A stretch of 5,089 nt of DNA from Gammaproteobacteria bacterium (GTDB lineage: Bacteria > Pseudomonadota > Gammaproteobacteria > Acidiferrobacterales > Acidiferrobacteraceae): NCBI GenBank assembly GCA_028064935.1, contig JAPTWT010000012.1, positions 60,857 to 65,945 of the forward strand. The letters run 5' to 3'. The position numbers and the translations under genes are program-made. Shown one piece after another: positions 1 to 5,089 of the stretch (its first letter is position 1; the number at the start of each line of letters is the position of its first letter). The notes beneath the pieces were generated by a model. It was not told where the DNA came from. It saw nothing but the letters and a program-made list of their open reading frames with translations, and searched no databases.

Positions 1-305
1 TGGCGCACGATAGAGATCGGAGCGCCGCCGCAGGGCGAGGCGAAATCCGTACACGCCGGCCTCACCCGTCCGCGCGCCCCCCCTTGCTGCGGGCCGTCGG
101 CCACGAGCAGCAGCACGCCGCCCACGACCACGGCGCCGGCACCCATCCACAATGGAATATCGACATGATGTTTGTGCTTCACGGATAAGGCGAGCGGCCC
201 AAGTTGGGCCTCTTTGGTCTTGTGCGTGTAACTAAAGCCGCCGTAGGCCGCGCCCAGGATCCCCAGGACGACGAGCAGCATGCCGATGATCCTCACGACA
301 TTCAT
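1..305 (-). CDS. Small two-helix membrane protein, 5' part, runs off left edge (possible frameshift)
   Basis: I do not recognise a named family. The reading frame starts at the ATG at 305-303, preceded by a good SD (GGAGGG, 320-315, 9 nt spacer), and stays open to base 1, so the end is not seen. The protein opens with a hydrophobic helix at about residues 6-24 (IIGMLLVVLGILGAAYGGF), a polar linker of about 27 residues rich in Lys and His (about 25-51), and a second helix at about 52-69 (LWMGAGAVVVGGVLLLVA). This two-helix hairpin with a short polar loop resembles many small bacterial inner-membrane proteins of about 70-85 aa. After the second helix the frame crosses seven consecutive C (77-83) and continues with an Arg/Gly/Pro-rich tail that does not look like the rest. 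Removing one base from that run would give a stop at 64-62 and an 80-aa protein, the size expected. It is co-directional with the relaxase gene upstream of it, 138 bp away. The gene itself is fairly certain; its 3' end is not. Confidence 0.6.
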   Translation of the reverse strand, partial: MNVVRIIGMLLVVLGILGAAYGGFSYTHKTKEAQLGPLALSVKHKHHVDIPLWMGAGAVVVGGVLLLVADGPQQGGARGRVRPACTDFASPCGGAPISIVR

Positions 306-443
306 TGCAGATAACCCTCCAGCATCGCGCAAAGGGATAAGCCTATGCCATCCGCGTCCGCGATACGCCCGGCCAAGGCCGGAGGGTTGGCATGACCAAA
401 GGCGGCCCCCGTCGGGTCGGTCTGGGCACGGCTATTTCATCGT
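306..443. other. Intergenic gap with short GC hairpin
   Basis: This 138-bp gap lies between the relaxase stop and the start of the small membrane protein, both on the minus strand. It contains the perfect inverted repeat CCGGCC-AA-GGCCGG at 369-382, which can form a short hairpin. No run of T follows it on either strand, so it is not a standard intrinsic terminator. The SD of the membrane protein (320-315) lies at the left end. I see no convincing promoter and no small gene. Confidence 0.4.
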
Positions 444-1205
444 CTAGCGGTCGCGCGCGAGGTCTTGCCGCTGCCAGGGTATGCGCTCGCGCCCCGCAGG
501 CATCCGCTGGCGCCATCGTAGCCTGGACCACGCTTGCCACCGGCGGCCCGCGGGGCGGGCGGCGAGCGCCTGTAAGGCCGCGCGGCGCTGCCCTTGGCGC
601 GTCGCGACCCCGCGGCGCACGAGCGCCTGCGCGCGACTCGGCAAGACGGCGACGGGGTGAGATGCCGCGGTGTCATGGGTGAGCCCCCACCGCGTGCAGT
701 GCCGACGCCACTGGGCGCGCAGCGCCAGGCGCTCCCCGCGGTGCCCTGAGCGCGCCGGGACCATACCGCTCGCAACGGGCGGCCACGCCGGGCTTGCCAG
801 GGCGTGGGCATGGAGATTGGCGGATTTGTCGTAGTGGATATGCCAGTCCACGGCCCGTCCCCGCGCCACGAACGCCTCATCCAGAAAGTGGCGCACGAAG
901 GCTGCGTGCGCCGCCAGCGGCCGGCCTCGGGGGAGCCCCATGACGAGTTCGTAAGCACACGCCCCGACGCCGCGCGCGTCCGGGCCTTCCATCGTATTCC
1001 AGAGCCGCTCGGGATCCGCCGGATGGGCGGCCAGCGCCGCGGGTAGTGACAGCTCCGACCATGCAAGCCCGGGGCGCTGCGAGCAGTCGAAGACCCGGCC
1101 GCGTCGCCAGTCGCGCAGTCGGCGTCTCCCGCAATAGGCGGCGCGCGCCACCAGGCCGTCTTTCCCGCCGGGGCGTCGCGTGCGTATGGACAAGATGGGC
1201 ATCAT
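444..1205 (-). CDS. Compact MobA/MobL-family (MOBQ-type) relaxase
   Basis: Relaxases of this family nick one strand of the transfer origin, stay bound to the 5' end through a tyrosine, and pilot the strand through the coupling protein. Numbering from the ATG at 1205 (253 aa), the family landmarks appear in order. AAY at 22-24 gives the likely catalytic Tyr24. A stretch like the family's LRDERTGRVHDYSRR is seen at 30-44, then WSELSLP at 49-55 and ERLWNTMEGPDAR at 66-78. The metal-binding block VDWHIHYDKSANLHAH at 119-134 supplies His124, His132 and His134, plus Asn130. The usual NPHAH is NLHAH here. After about residue 185 there is only a short Arg-rich tail with no helicase or primase domain, so the protein is at the small end for the family. 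An ATG at 1223 is also in frame, but the SD GGGAGGT (1218-1212) sits 7 nt before the ATG at 1205 and family proteins begin close to this point, so 1205 is preferred (1202 is an adjacent ATG). It is divergent from the coupling-protein gene. Family call is strong; activity is inferred from the motifs. Confidence 0.85.
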   Translation of the reverse strand: MMPILSIRTRRPGGKDGLVARAAYCGRRRLRDWRRGRVFDCSQRPGLAWSELSLPAALAAHPADPERLWNTMEGPDARGVGACAYELVMGLPRGRPLAAHAAFVRHFLDEAFVARGRAVDWHIHYDKSANLHAHALASPAWPPVASGMVPARSGHRGERLALRAQWRRHCTRWGLTHDTAASHPVAVLPSRAQALVRRGVATRQGQRRAALQALAARPAGRRWQAWSRLRWRQRMPAGRERIPWQRQDLARDR

Positions 1206-1285
1206 GCCCCGACCTCCCGGCATATCCCCGATAGGCGGGTGACCATAGCACTTGTTAGGCTCAACCTTTATCGGGAGATTCCCGG
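1206..1285. promoter_or_regulatory. Divergent intergenic control region with inverted repeat
   Basis: These 80 bp separate the divergent relaxase and coupling-protein genes and must hold the 5' signals of both. The inverted repeat CCCGATA (1227-1233) / TATCGGG (1269-1275) has exact 7-bp arms 35 nt apart. Its right arm overlaps the SD of the coupling protein (GGGAG, 1273-1277, 8 nt before the ATG), so binding or pairing there could affect translation or transcription. The segment between the arms is less GC-rich than the genes around it. I found no convincing -35/-10 pair on either strand and no recognised transfer-origin nick sequence. A control role is inference from position. Confidence 0.4.
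1212..1218 (-). promoter_or_regulatory. Ribosome binding site that sets the relaxase start
   Basis: On the minus strand GGGAGGT lies 7 nt before the ATG at 1205-1203. It falls inside the coding frame of the upstream alternative ATG at 1223, which favours the shorter 253-aa product over the 259-aa one. Confidence 0.6.
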
Positions 1286-2953
1286 ATGCCGCCCGATCGC
1301 CCTCATTGGATCCGCGCCCTGCGTGCGCGCGCCGACCGCCGGCGCCTGCGCGCCTTGCTGGACGCAGGCGAGGAACTCGAGGCGCGCGGCCTGCTGGATG
1401 AGGCGGTGCGTCTGGCGGCCGCCATCGAGGGGCCGCGCCCGAGGGTGGCGACGCCTGACATCGAGTGGCCAGCGCCCTGGGGTGGGGCGGGCCGCGGCCG
1501 GCGGCTCACGCGCCCCCGTGAGCGGGCGGGGTCTTTCCCGGGTATTGTGAGTGCGGCGTTGGCGGGCGCCGCGCCGCTTGCGTGGCTCCTGCGCCTGTTG
1601 CCGGGTATCCGCCGGCCCTCGCACCCGACCCCGGCCGTATCCGCCGATGTCCGTTTGTGGCTCGGCGCCGGCGATGGGCTCTTGCGGCGCCGCGCCCGGT
1701 GGCGCGGTCGCGGGCGGCGGTCCCTGGTGCTGGCCGGCGATGATCTCGGCCAGAACCTCCTGGTGCTGGGCGGCATTGGTTCAGGCAAGACCACCTCGGT
1801 CATTCAGCCGGTCCTGCTACAGTGCCTGGCGCAGGGTCTGGGCGGGCTCGTGTTCGACATCAAGGGGGACTTCGGGGTCGCCGCCGCCGGTCTCGCGCGC
1901 CGCGCCGGTCGCGAGCTTGTGGTCGTCGGTCCCGGCCGGCGGGCGTTCAATCTCCTGCGCGGGCTCACGCCCGAGGCCGCCGCCGGCTTCTTGAAATCCG
2001 CCCTGCTCTTGAACGGCGCGCCCGGGGACCCGTTCTGGACCGAGACCGCCGTCGAGCTTTGTCGCAATGCCTTGGGCGTGCTTTCGTTTCTGCCCGACCG
2101 TTACAGCCTCGCCGGCCTCTATGACTATCTCTTTCGCGACGATGTGCGCGCCGACTGCGATCGCCGCCTCCGTGACGAGGCCGCGGGCCTCGGTGCCGAG
2201 GCCTTGCGGCTTCTGCGTAGCTACCAGTCCTATCACGAAGGCGTGTTCACACGGTTTGACGCCAAGGTGGTGGCCGGCGTGCTCGCGAGCGCAGCCCAGG
2301 TGCTGACGCCGTTCACCCACCCCGATCTCGTCGACGCCTTCTGTCCGCCCGCCGATGCCTTGGCGATCGAGGCGCTCGCGTCGGGCGCGCTCATCCTCGT
2401 GGACCTGCCGCTTGCCGTCTGGGGTGTGGGGGCCAAGGTCGTCTACACCTTCATCAAGTTGCGATTCTTCCAGTACATGCAAAGGCGTCCGGCCGGCGAA
2501 CGGTCGCGTCCCGTGCTGTTTCTGTGCGATGAGTACCAGGAGATCGTGAGCGCCAACAAAGACGGGCTCTCCGATCTCAACTTCTGGGACAAGGGACGGG
2601 CCTTCGGTACGGTCGGCATCATATCCGCCCAGTCGATCGCAAGCTTCTACGCGGCCGTGGGCGACCGCGACCTGGCCGACACCTTGCTCCAGAACTTCCG
2701 CCAGAAGCTGTGCCTGCGCAGCGAGGACTGGCACACCATCCAATTTTTCGAGCGCGTGCTGGGCCGTCTGCCCGACCGCCGGCGCCGCACGCGACCGCTG
2801 GTGTCCGCGGCGCTCGTGCGTCGCCTCCACCGGCGCCAGGCCTTGGCGGTGGTGTCGGTCGCCGGCGAGGCGCTGGAAGAGGTCGTCGATCTGCCGGCGG
2901 TATTCGTGGATTCAGCCGAACAGGGGATACCGGGCGCGGGTACGGCCGGCTAG
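1286..2953 (+). CDS. VirD4/TraG-like type IV coupling protein (DNA-pumping ATPase)
   Basis: Coupling proteins are hexameric inner-membrane ATPases that dock the relaxase-DNA complex and drive DNA into a type IV secretion channel. In this 555-aa protein the Walker A motif GGIGSGKTT is at 162-170, with Lys168 and Thr169 as the nucleotide-binding residues. It is followed by LVFDIKGDF (188-196), the counterpart of the conserved D-P/I-KGD element of VirD4/TraG proteins, and by GDPFW (247-251). Walker B is VLFLCDEYQ (410-418), with Asp415 and Glu416. A sensor-type SAQS (447-450) follows, then a C-terminal segment with FRQKLCLRSEDW (471-482) typical of the TraG/TraD ATPase core. The N-terminal 80 residues are Arg-rich and soluble-looking. 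Only one weak hydrophobic stretch (about 84-107) could cross the membrane, where VirD4 usually has two helices. The start is supported by GGGAG at 1273-1277. The AsmA gene follows after 24 nt, suggesting one transcript. Family call is strong; partner specificity is unknown. Confidence 0.9.
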   Translation: MPPDRPHWIRALRARADRRRLRALLDAGEELEARGLLDEAVRLAAAIEGPRPRVATPDIEWPAPWGGAGRGRRLTRPRERAGSFPGIVSAALAGAAPLAWLLRLLPGIRRPSHPTPAVSADVRLWLGAGDGLLRRRARWRGRGRRSLVLAGDDLGQNLLVLGGIGSGKTTSVIQPVLLQCLAQGLGGLVFDIKGDFGVAAAGLARRAGRELVVVGPGRRAFNLLRGLTPEAAAGFLKSALLLNGAPGDPFWTETAVELCRNALGVLSFLPDRYSLAGLYDYLFRDDVRADCDRRLRDEAAGLGAEALRLLRSYQSYHEGVFTRFDAKVVAGVLASAAQVLTPFTHPDLVDAFCPPADALAIEALASGALILVDLPLAVWGVGAKVVYTFIKLRFFQYMQRRPAGERSRPVLFLCDEYQEIVSANKDGLSDLNFWDKGRAFGTVGIISAQSIASFYAAVGDRDLADTLLQNFRQKLCLRSEDWHTIQFFERVLGRLPDRRRRTRPLVSAALVRRLHRRQALAVVSVAGEALEEVVDLPAVFVDSAEQGIPGAGTAG

Positions 2954-2977
2954 CATCCTTCGAGGAGGCGTGCACCC

Positions 2978-4945
2978 ATGACCGTCAAGCGCTTGCCGTT
3001 ATGGGCCAAAATCGTGACCGGCGTGGCCCTGTCCCTGGTCATTGTCATCGCGATCGCCATGGGCCTTGCGCCCGCCATCGTAAAGCATGTGATCGAACAA
3101 GACGGCAGTGCCAAGCTCCACCGCCGCGTCGTCATCCAAGGCCCGGTGGGCATAGACTGGTCGCTTGATCCGCGTATCACCTTGAACCGCGTCACGGTGG
3201 CCAACCCCCCATGGGCCAAGGGTGCCATGGTGACGATGCGCCAGCTGCGCGTGCGCATCGCGCTCTTGCCGCTCCTCCACGGCCATGTGCTCCTGCCCTC
3301 GCTGGTGCTCCGCCGCCCCGTGATCCATCTCGACAAGCCCGGCCCCACGCGCGCCAACTGGGTATTCGTGAAGCAAAAGCCGCGCAAGCCCCGCCCCAAG
3401 CCGCCTGTCATACCGCGTATCGGAGGGCTGGTGATCACCCATGGGCACATTACGGTGCACGATGTGCCCGCCGCCACCGATCTCGTCTTACGCATCCGGA
3501 GCGTCAAGCCCTCCACGCGCCTGCTGCTGTCGGGTCATGGCCGTTACAGGGGATCGCCCTTCACCCTCAAGGGCGCGCTCGGCTCGCCGACCAAGGTGGA
3601 GAGTGATCGCAGCCCCTATCCGGTACGCCTCGCCATCCATATCGGCCGCTTTCTGGCGCGCATCAATGGCACCCTCATCGCCCCCATGGCCCTGAAAAAC
3701 GTCGATCTCCATGTGATGCTCAAGGGCGCGGGGCTCGGTCGTGTCCATAAGGCGATCAGCCTCCCGCTGCCGCAGACCGGGCCCTTCCAGATCTCGGGAC
3801 AGCTCACCCGCCACGGCCACACCTGGAACCTGGCGCATTTTCGTGGCCTCGTGGGCAAGAGCGACCTCGAAGGCACGATCAGCGTGCGCCCCGGCCACCC
3901 GATGTTCATGCGCGCCAATCTGACATCGCGCTTCCTGAACTTCAAGGATCTGGCGGGCTTTGTGAAGGCCAAGCCGAAGAAGGTGAATGGCCACGTCAAG
4001 GTCGTGCCGCACGCCCGCGGCGCGAACAAGGCGCTTCCGGCGAAGCCCTACAAACGCAGCCAGCTCATGAAGCTCGACGCCAACGTCGTATATCGCGCCG
4101 AGCACGTCTATGCCTCGCATATGCGCATCCAGGACCTGTATGCGCATCTCATCTTGCAGCATGGGGTGGTCCGCCTCGCCCCGCTCAATTTCGGGGTAGC
4201 CAATGGCCTGGTCGCGGCCAACTATACGATGAACGCCTCGCAGCCCATTTATCGCACGCAATTGAAGGCGATCGCGCGCGGCATTCATTTGCGACTCCTG
4301 TTTCCGAAGGTCAAATTCAAGTCGGCGGGCACCGGCCGGATCGGCGGGCGCCTGCAGCTGTCGGCCCCCGGCAATTCGATCGCGGCCATGACCGCGCACG
4401 CCACCGGCCACCTGGGCCTGGCGCTCGCCAACGGCTCGGTGAACAATCTCTACGTGGCGCTGGCGCAATTGCACATCGGCAACGCCGCGCTGGATTGGCT
4501 ATCGGGGATGAAGCAGGAGCGCATTCCGTGCGCGGTGATCCGTCTCGGGGCACGCAACGGTCTCGTGAAGACCCGCACCTTCCTGATCGCCACGCCATCG
4601 GCCAACATTATCGGCCGGGGCACGATCAACATGCGCCGCCAGACGCTCCATCTGACGGTACTCACGAAGCCCAAGCACATCACCATCATAAGCGCCCGGG
4701 GGCCCTTGCACGTTGGCGGGACCTTCAAGAAGCCGGCGTTCAGCGTGTCGCGCAAGGCGCTCATAGAGCGCGCCGGCGCGGCGGTCGCCCTAGGCGCGCT
4801 CCTGACCCCGGTGGCGGCGCTCCTGCCGTTGATCGATACCGCGCCCGGTCACAAGGTCGATTGCCCGGCGTTGTTGAACAACGCCGGACCCAAGGCCCAT
4901 GCCGAGGCCTTGAAGAGCGCGGCGCAGCGCGCCAAGCGGCATTGA
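2978..4945 (+). CDS. AsmA-family envelope protein
   Basis: AsmA-family proteins are anchored in the inner membrane and extend into the periplasm. Members of the wider AsmA/TamB group are linked to lipid transport to, and homeostasis of, the outer membrane. This one has 655 residues, close to the usual size. A basic N-terminus is followed by one membrane helix (about 11-33). The AsmA N-terminal region follows, including ALLPLLHGHVLLPSLVLRRP (95-114) and RANWVF (125-130). The hallmark C-terminal AsmA block spans about 404-635, with NFGVANGLV (404-412), IIGRGTINM (544-552), GPLHVGGTFKKP (575-586), and an Ala/Leu-rich segment (about 600-619). Its only cysteines are Cys518 and Cys629, both in the C-terminal block, so a disulfide is possible. 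A proline/lysine linker (132-143, KQKPRKPRPKPP at 132-143 within VKQKPRK...) interrupts the N-terminal part. The protein is very basic (about 90 Lys/Arg to 20 Asp/Glu by hand count). The start has a strong SD, GAGGAGG (2962-2968, 9 nt spacer). It probably shares a transcript with the coupling-protein gene 24 nt upstream. Family assignment is strong; exact role is unknown. Confidence 0.9.
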   Translation: MTVKRLPLWAKIVTGVALSLVIVIAIAMGLAPAIVKHVIEQDGSAKLHRRVVIQGPVGIDWSLDPRITLNRVTVANPPWAKGAMVTMRQLRVRIALLPLLHGHVLLPSLVLRRPVIHLDKPGPTRANWVFVKQKPRKPRPKPPVIPRIGGLVITHGHITVHDVPAATDLVLRIRSVKPSTRLLLSGHGRYRGSPFTLKGALGSPTKVESDRSPYPVRLAIHIGRFLARINGTLIAPMALKNVDLHVMLKGAGLGRVHKAISLPLPQTGPFQISGQLTRHGHTWNLAHFRGLVGKSDLEGTISVRPGHPMFMRANLTSRFLNFKDLAGFVKAKPKKVNGHVKVVPHARGANKALPAKPYKRSQLMKLDANVVYRAEHVYASHMRIQDLYAHLILQHGVVRLAPLNFGVANGLVAANYTMNASQPIYRTQLKAIARGIHLRLLFPKVKFKSAGTGRIGGRLQLSAPGNSIAAMTAHATGHLGLALANGSVNNLYVALAQLHIGNAALDWLSGMKQERIPCAVIRLGARNGLVKTRTFLIATPSANIIGRGTINMRRQTLHLTVLTKPKHITIISARGPLHVGGTFKKPAFSVSRKALIERAGAAVALGALLTPVAALLPLIDTAPGHKVDCPALLNNAGPKAHAEALKSAAQRAKRH

Positions 4946-4965
4946 CGAGGCATCCGCTCGGCGGG

Positions 4966-5024
4966 GTTCACAACTGTTGCCATGAACAGGGAACTTTATA
5001 GAGATCCATGTTGTCCTATTGTCC
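4966..5024. repeat. Cluster of short TGTTG / TTGTCC repeats upstream of the transposase
   Basis: TGTTG occurs at 4975-4979 and 5009-5013, with the near-complement CAACT at 4971-4975 forming CAAC-T-GTTG. GTTCA (4966-4970) and TGAAC (4983-4987) form an outer inverted pair around it. TTGTCC is repeated directly at 5011-5016 and 5019-5024, 8 bp apart. IS607-type transposases are thought to bind several short sites at the element ends as multiple dimers, so these may be transposase sites. That role is inference. Confidence 0.4.
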
Positions 5025-5089
5025 ATGAGACTAAGCGCATGGGCAAAGACACAGGGTGTGACCTATCGCACCGCATGGGAATGGTTTAA
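5025..5089 (+). CDS. tnpA: IS607-family transposase (serine recombinase), N-terminal 21 codons
   Basis: The product starts MRLSAWAKTQGVTYRTAW and continues EWF before the window ends in the next codon (AA-, Lys or Asn). This is the characteristic N-terminus of IS607-type TnpA: a MerR-like helix-turn-helix with the family signature G-V-x-Y-R-T-A-x-x-W-F. In this family the DNA-binding domain precedes the serine-recombinase catalytic domain, the reverse of most resolvases; the catalytic part is outside the window. There is no clear SD before the ATG: the nearest purine run (AGAGA, about 5000-5004) is some 20 nt away. A TTG at 5019 is in frame and could be an alternative start. Only 21 residues are visible, but the match to the family signature is close. 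Confidence 0.82.
   Translation, partial: MRLSAWAKTQGVTYRTAWEWF

Larger units (their letters stand above)
4946..5089 (+). mobile_element. Left end of an IS607-family insertion sequence (boundary not fixed)
   Basis: The right edge contains the start of an IS607-type transposase, so the element's left end must lie between the AsmA stop (4945) and 5025. IS607-family elements have no terminal inverted repeats and make no target duplication, so the exact junction cannot be read from one side. GC content falls visibly from about 4966 onward, and short repeats begin there, which suggests that the end lies near 4950-4990. The rest of the element, often with a tnpB gene and its guide-type RNA, would be beyond the window. 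Confidence 0.6.

Noticed and set aside
369..382. GC hairpin CCGGCC-AA-GGCCGG as a terminator
   Set aside because: The loop is very short and no T run follows on either strand; it is kept only as a structural note.
392..682. Plus-strand open frame of 96 codons opposite the 3' end of the relaxase gene
   Set aside because: It is an Ala/Arg/Gly-rich product with no recognisable motif, it overlaps the relaxase coding region in antisense, and I see no supporting SD.
887..900. AAGTGGCGCACG resembling part of the R1162/RSF1010-type nick region
   Set aside because: The match is partial, it lies inside the relaxase coding sequence, and no adjacent inverted repeat supports a transfer origin there.
1239..1285. 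Sigma70-type promoter for the coupling-protein gene
   Set aside because: TTGTTA (1252-1257) looks like a -35 box, but no -10 box lies at a suitable distance before the SD.
1817..2830. Long open frame (337 codons) on the minus strand inside the coupling-protein gene
   Set aside because: It is fully antisense to a gene with clear ATPase motifs. Its product has no recognisable domain, and such frames are expected in GC-rich coding DNA.
3488..4474. Long open frame (328 codons) on the minus strand inside the AsmA gene
   Set aside because: It is antisense to a well-supported AsmA gene and shows no domain or membrane pattern of its own; it is a composition effect.
4954..4964. CCGC-TCG-GCGG after the AsmA stop as a terminator
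   Set aside because: The stem is only 4 bp and there is no T tract after it.
1..5089. CRISPR array, tRNA or rRNA genes
   Set aside because: I saw no regularly spaced repeats and no tRNA- or rRNA-like segments on reading through the window.

Overview
The window is GC-rich throughout, with dense coding on both strands and strong Shine-Dalgarno (SD) sites. An AsmA-family envelope protein points to a Gram-negative, probably proteobacterial, host. The AsmA protein, which should lie mostly in the periplasm, is extremely basic: by hand count roughly 90 Lys/Arg against roughly 20 Asp/Glu, plus many His. Such a bias is typical of exported proteins in acidophiles, so an acidophilic gamma- or betaproteobacterium is a reasonable guess, but it is inference only.

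Layout, left to right. Positions 1-305 (minus strand) hold the 5' part of a small two-helix membrane protein that runs off the left edge; a run of seven C (77-83) sits just after its second helix and may mark a frameshift. Positions 306-443 hold no gene, only a short GC hairpin. Positions 444-1205 (minus) encode a compact (253 aa) MobA/MobL-type relaxase that keeps the catalytic Tyr and the three-His metal site. An 80-bp divergent intergenic region (1206-1285) follows, with a 7-bp inverted repeat whose right arm overlaps the SD of the next gene. Positions 1286-2953 (plus) encode a 555-aa VirD4/TraG-like type IV coupling ATPase. After a 24-nt gap, positions 2978-4945 (plus) encode a 655-aa AsmA-family protein with one N-terminal membrane anchor. 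The last ~120 bp drop in GC, carry short TGTTG/TTGTCC repeats, and end with the first 21 codons of an IS607-family transposase (serine recombinase with N-terminal MerR-like helix-turn-helix), so an insertion sequence begins here.

How the parts may fit: the relaxase and the coupling protein, divergently arranged around a short shared control region, look like the DNA-processing and docking half of a conjugation or mobilization system. No mating-pore gene is visible in the window. The AsmA gene is probably co-transcribed with the coupling protein, which is unusual; it may be a chance neighbour at the edge of an integrated element, or an envelope factor that travels with it. The IS607-type element directly downstream of AsmA adds to the impression of an accessory, mobile region.
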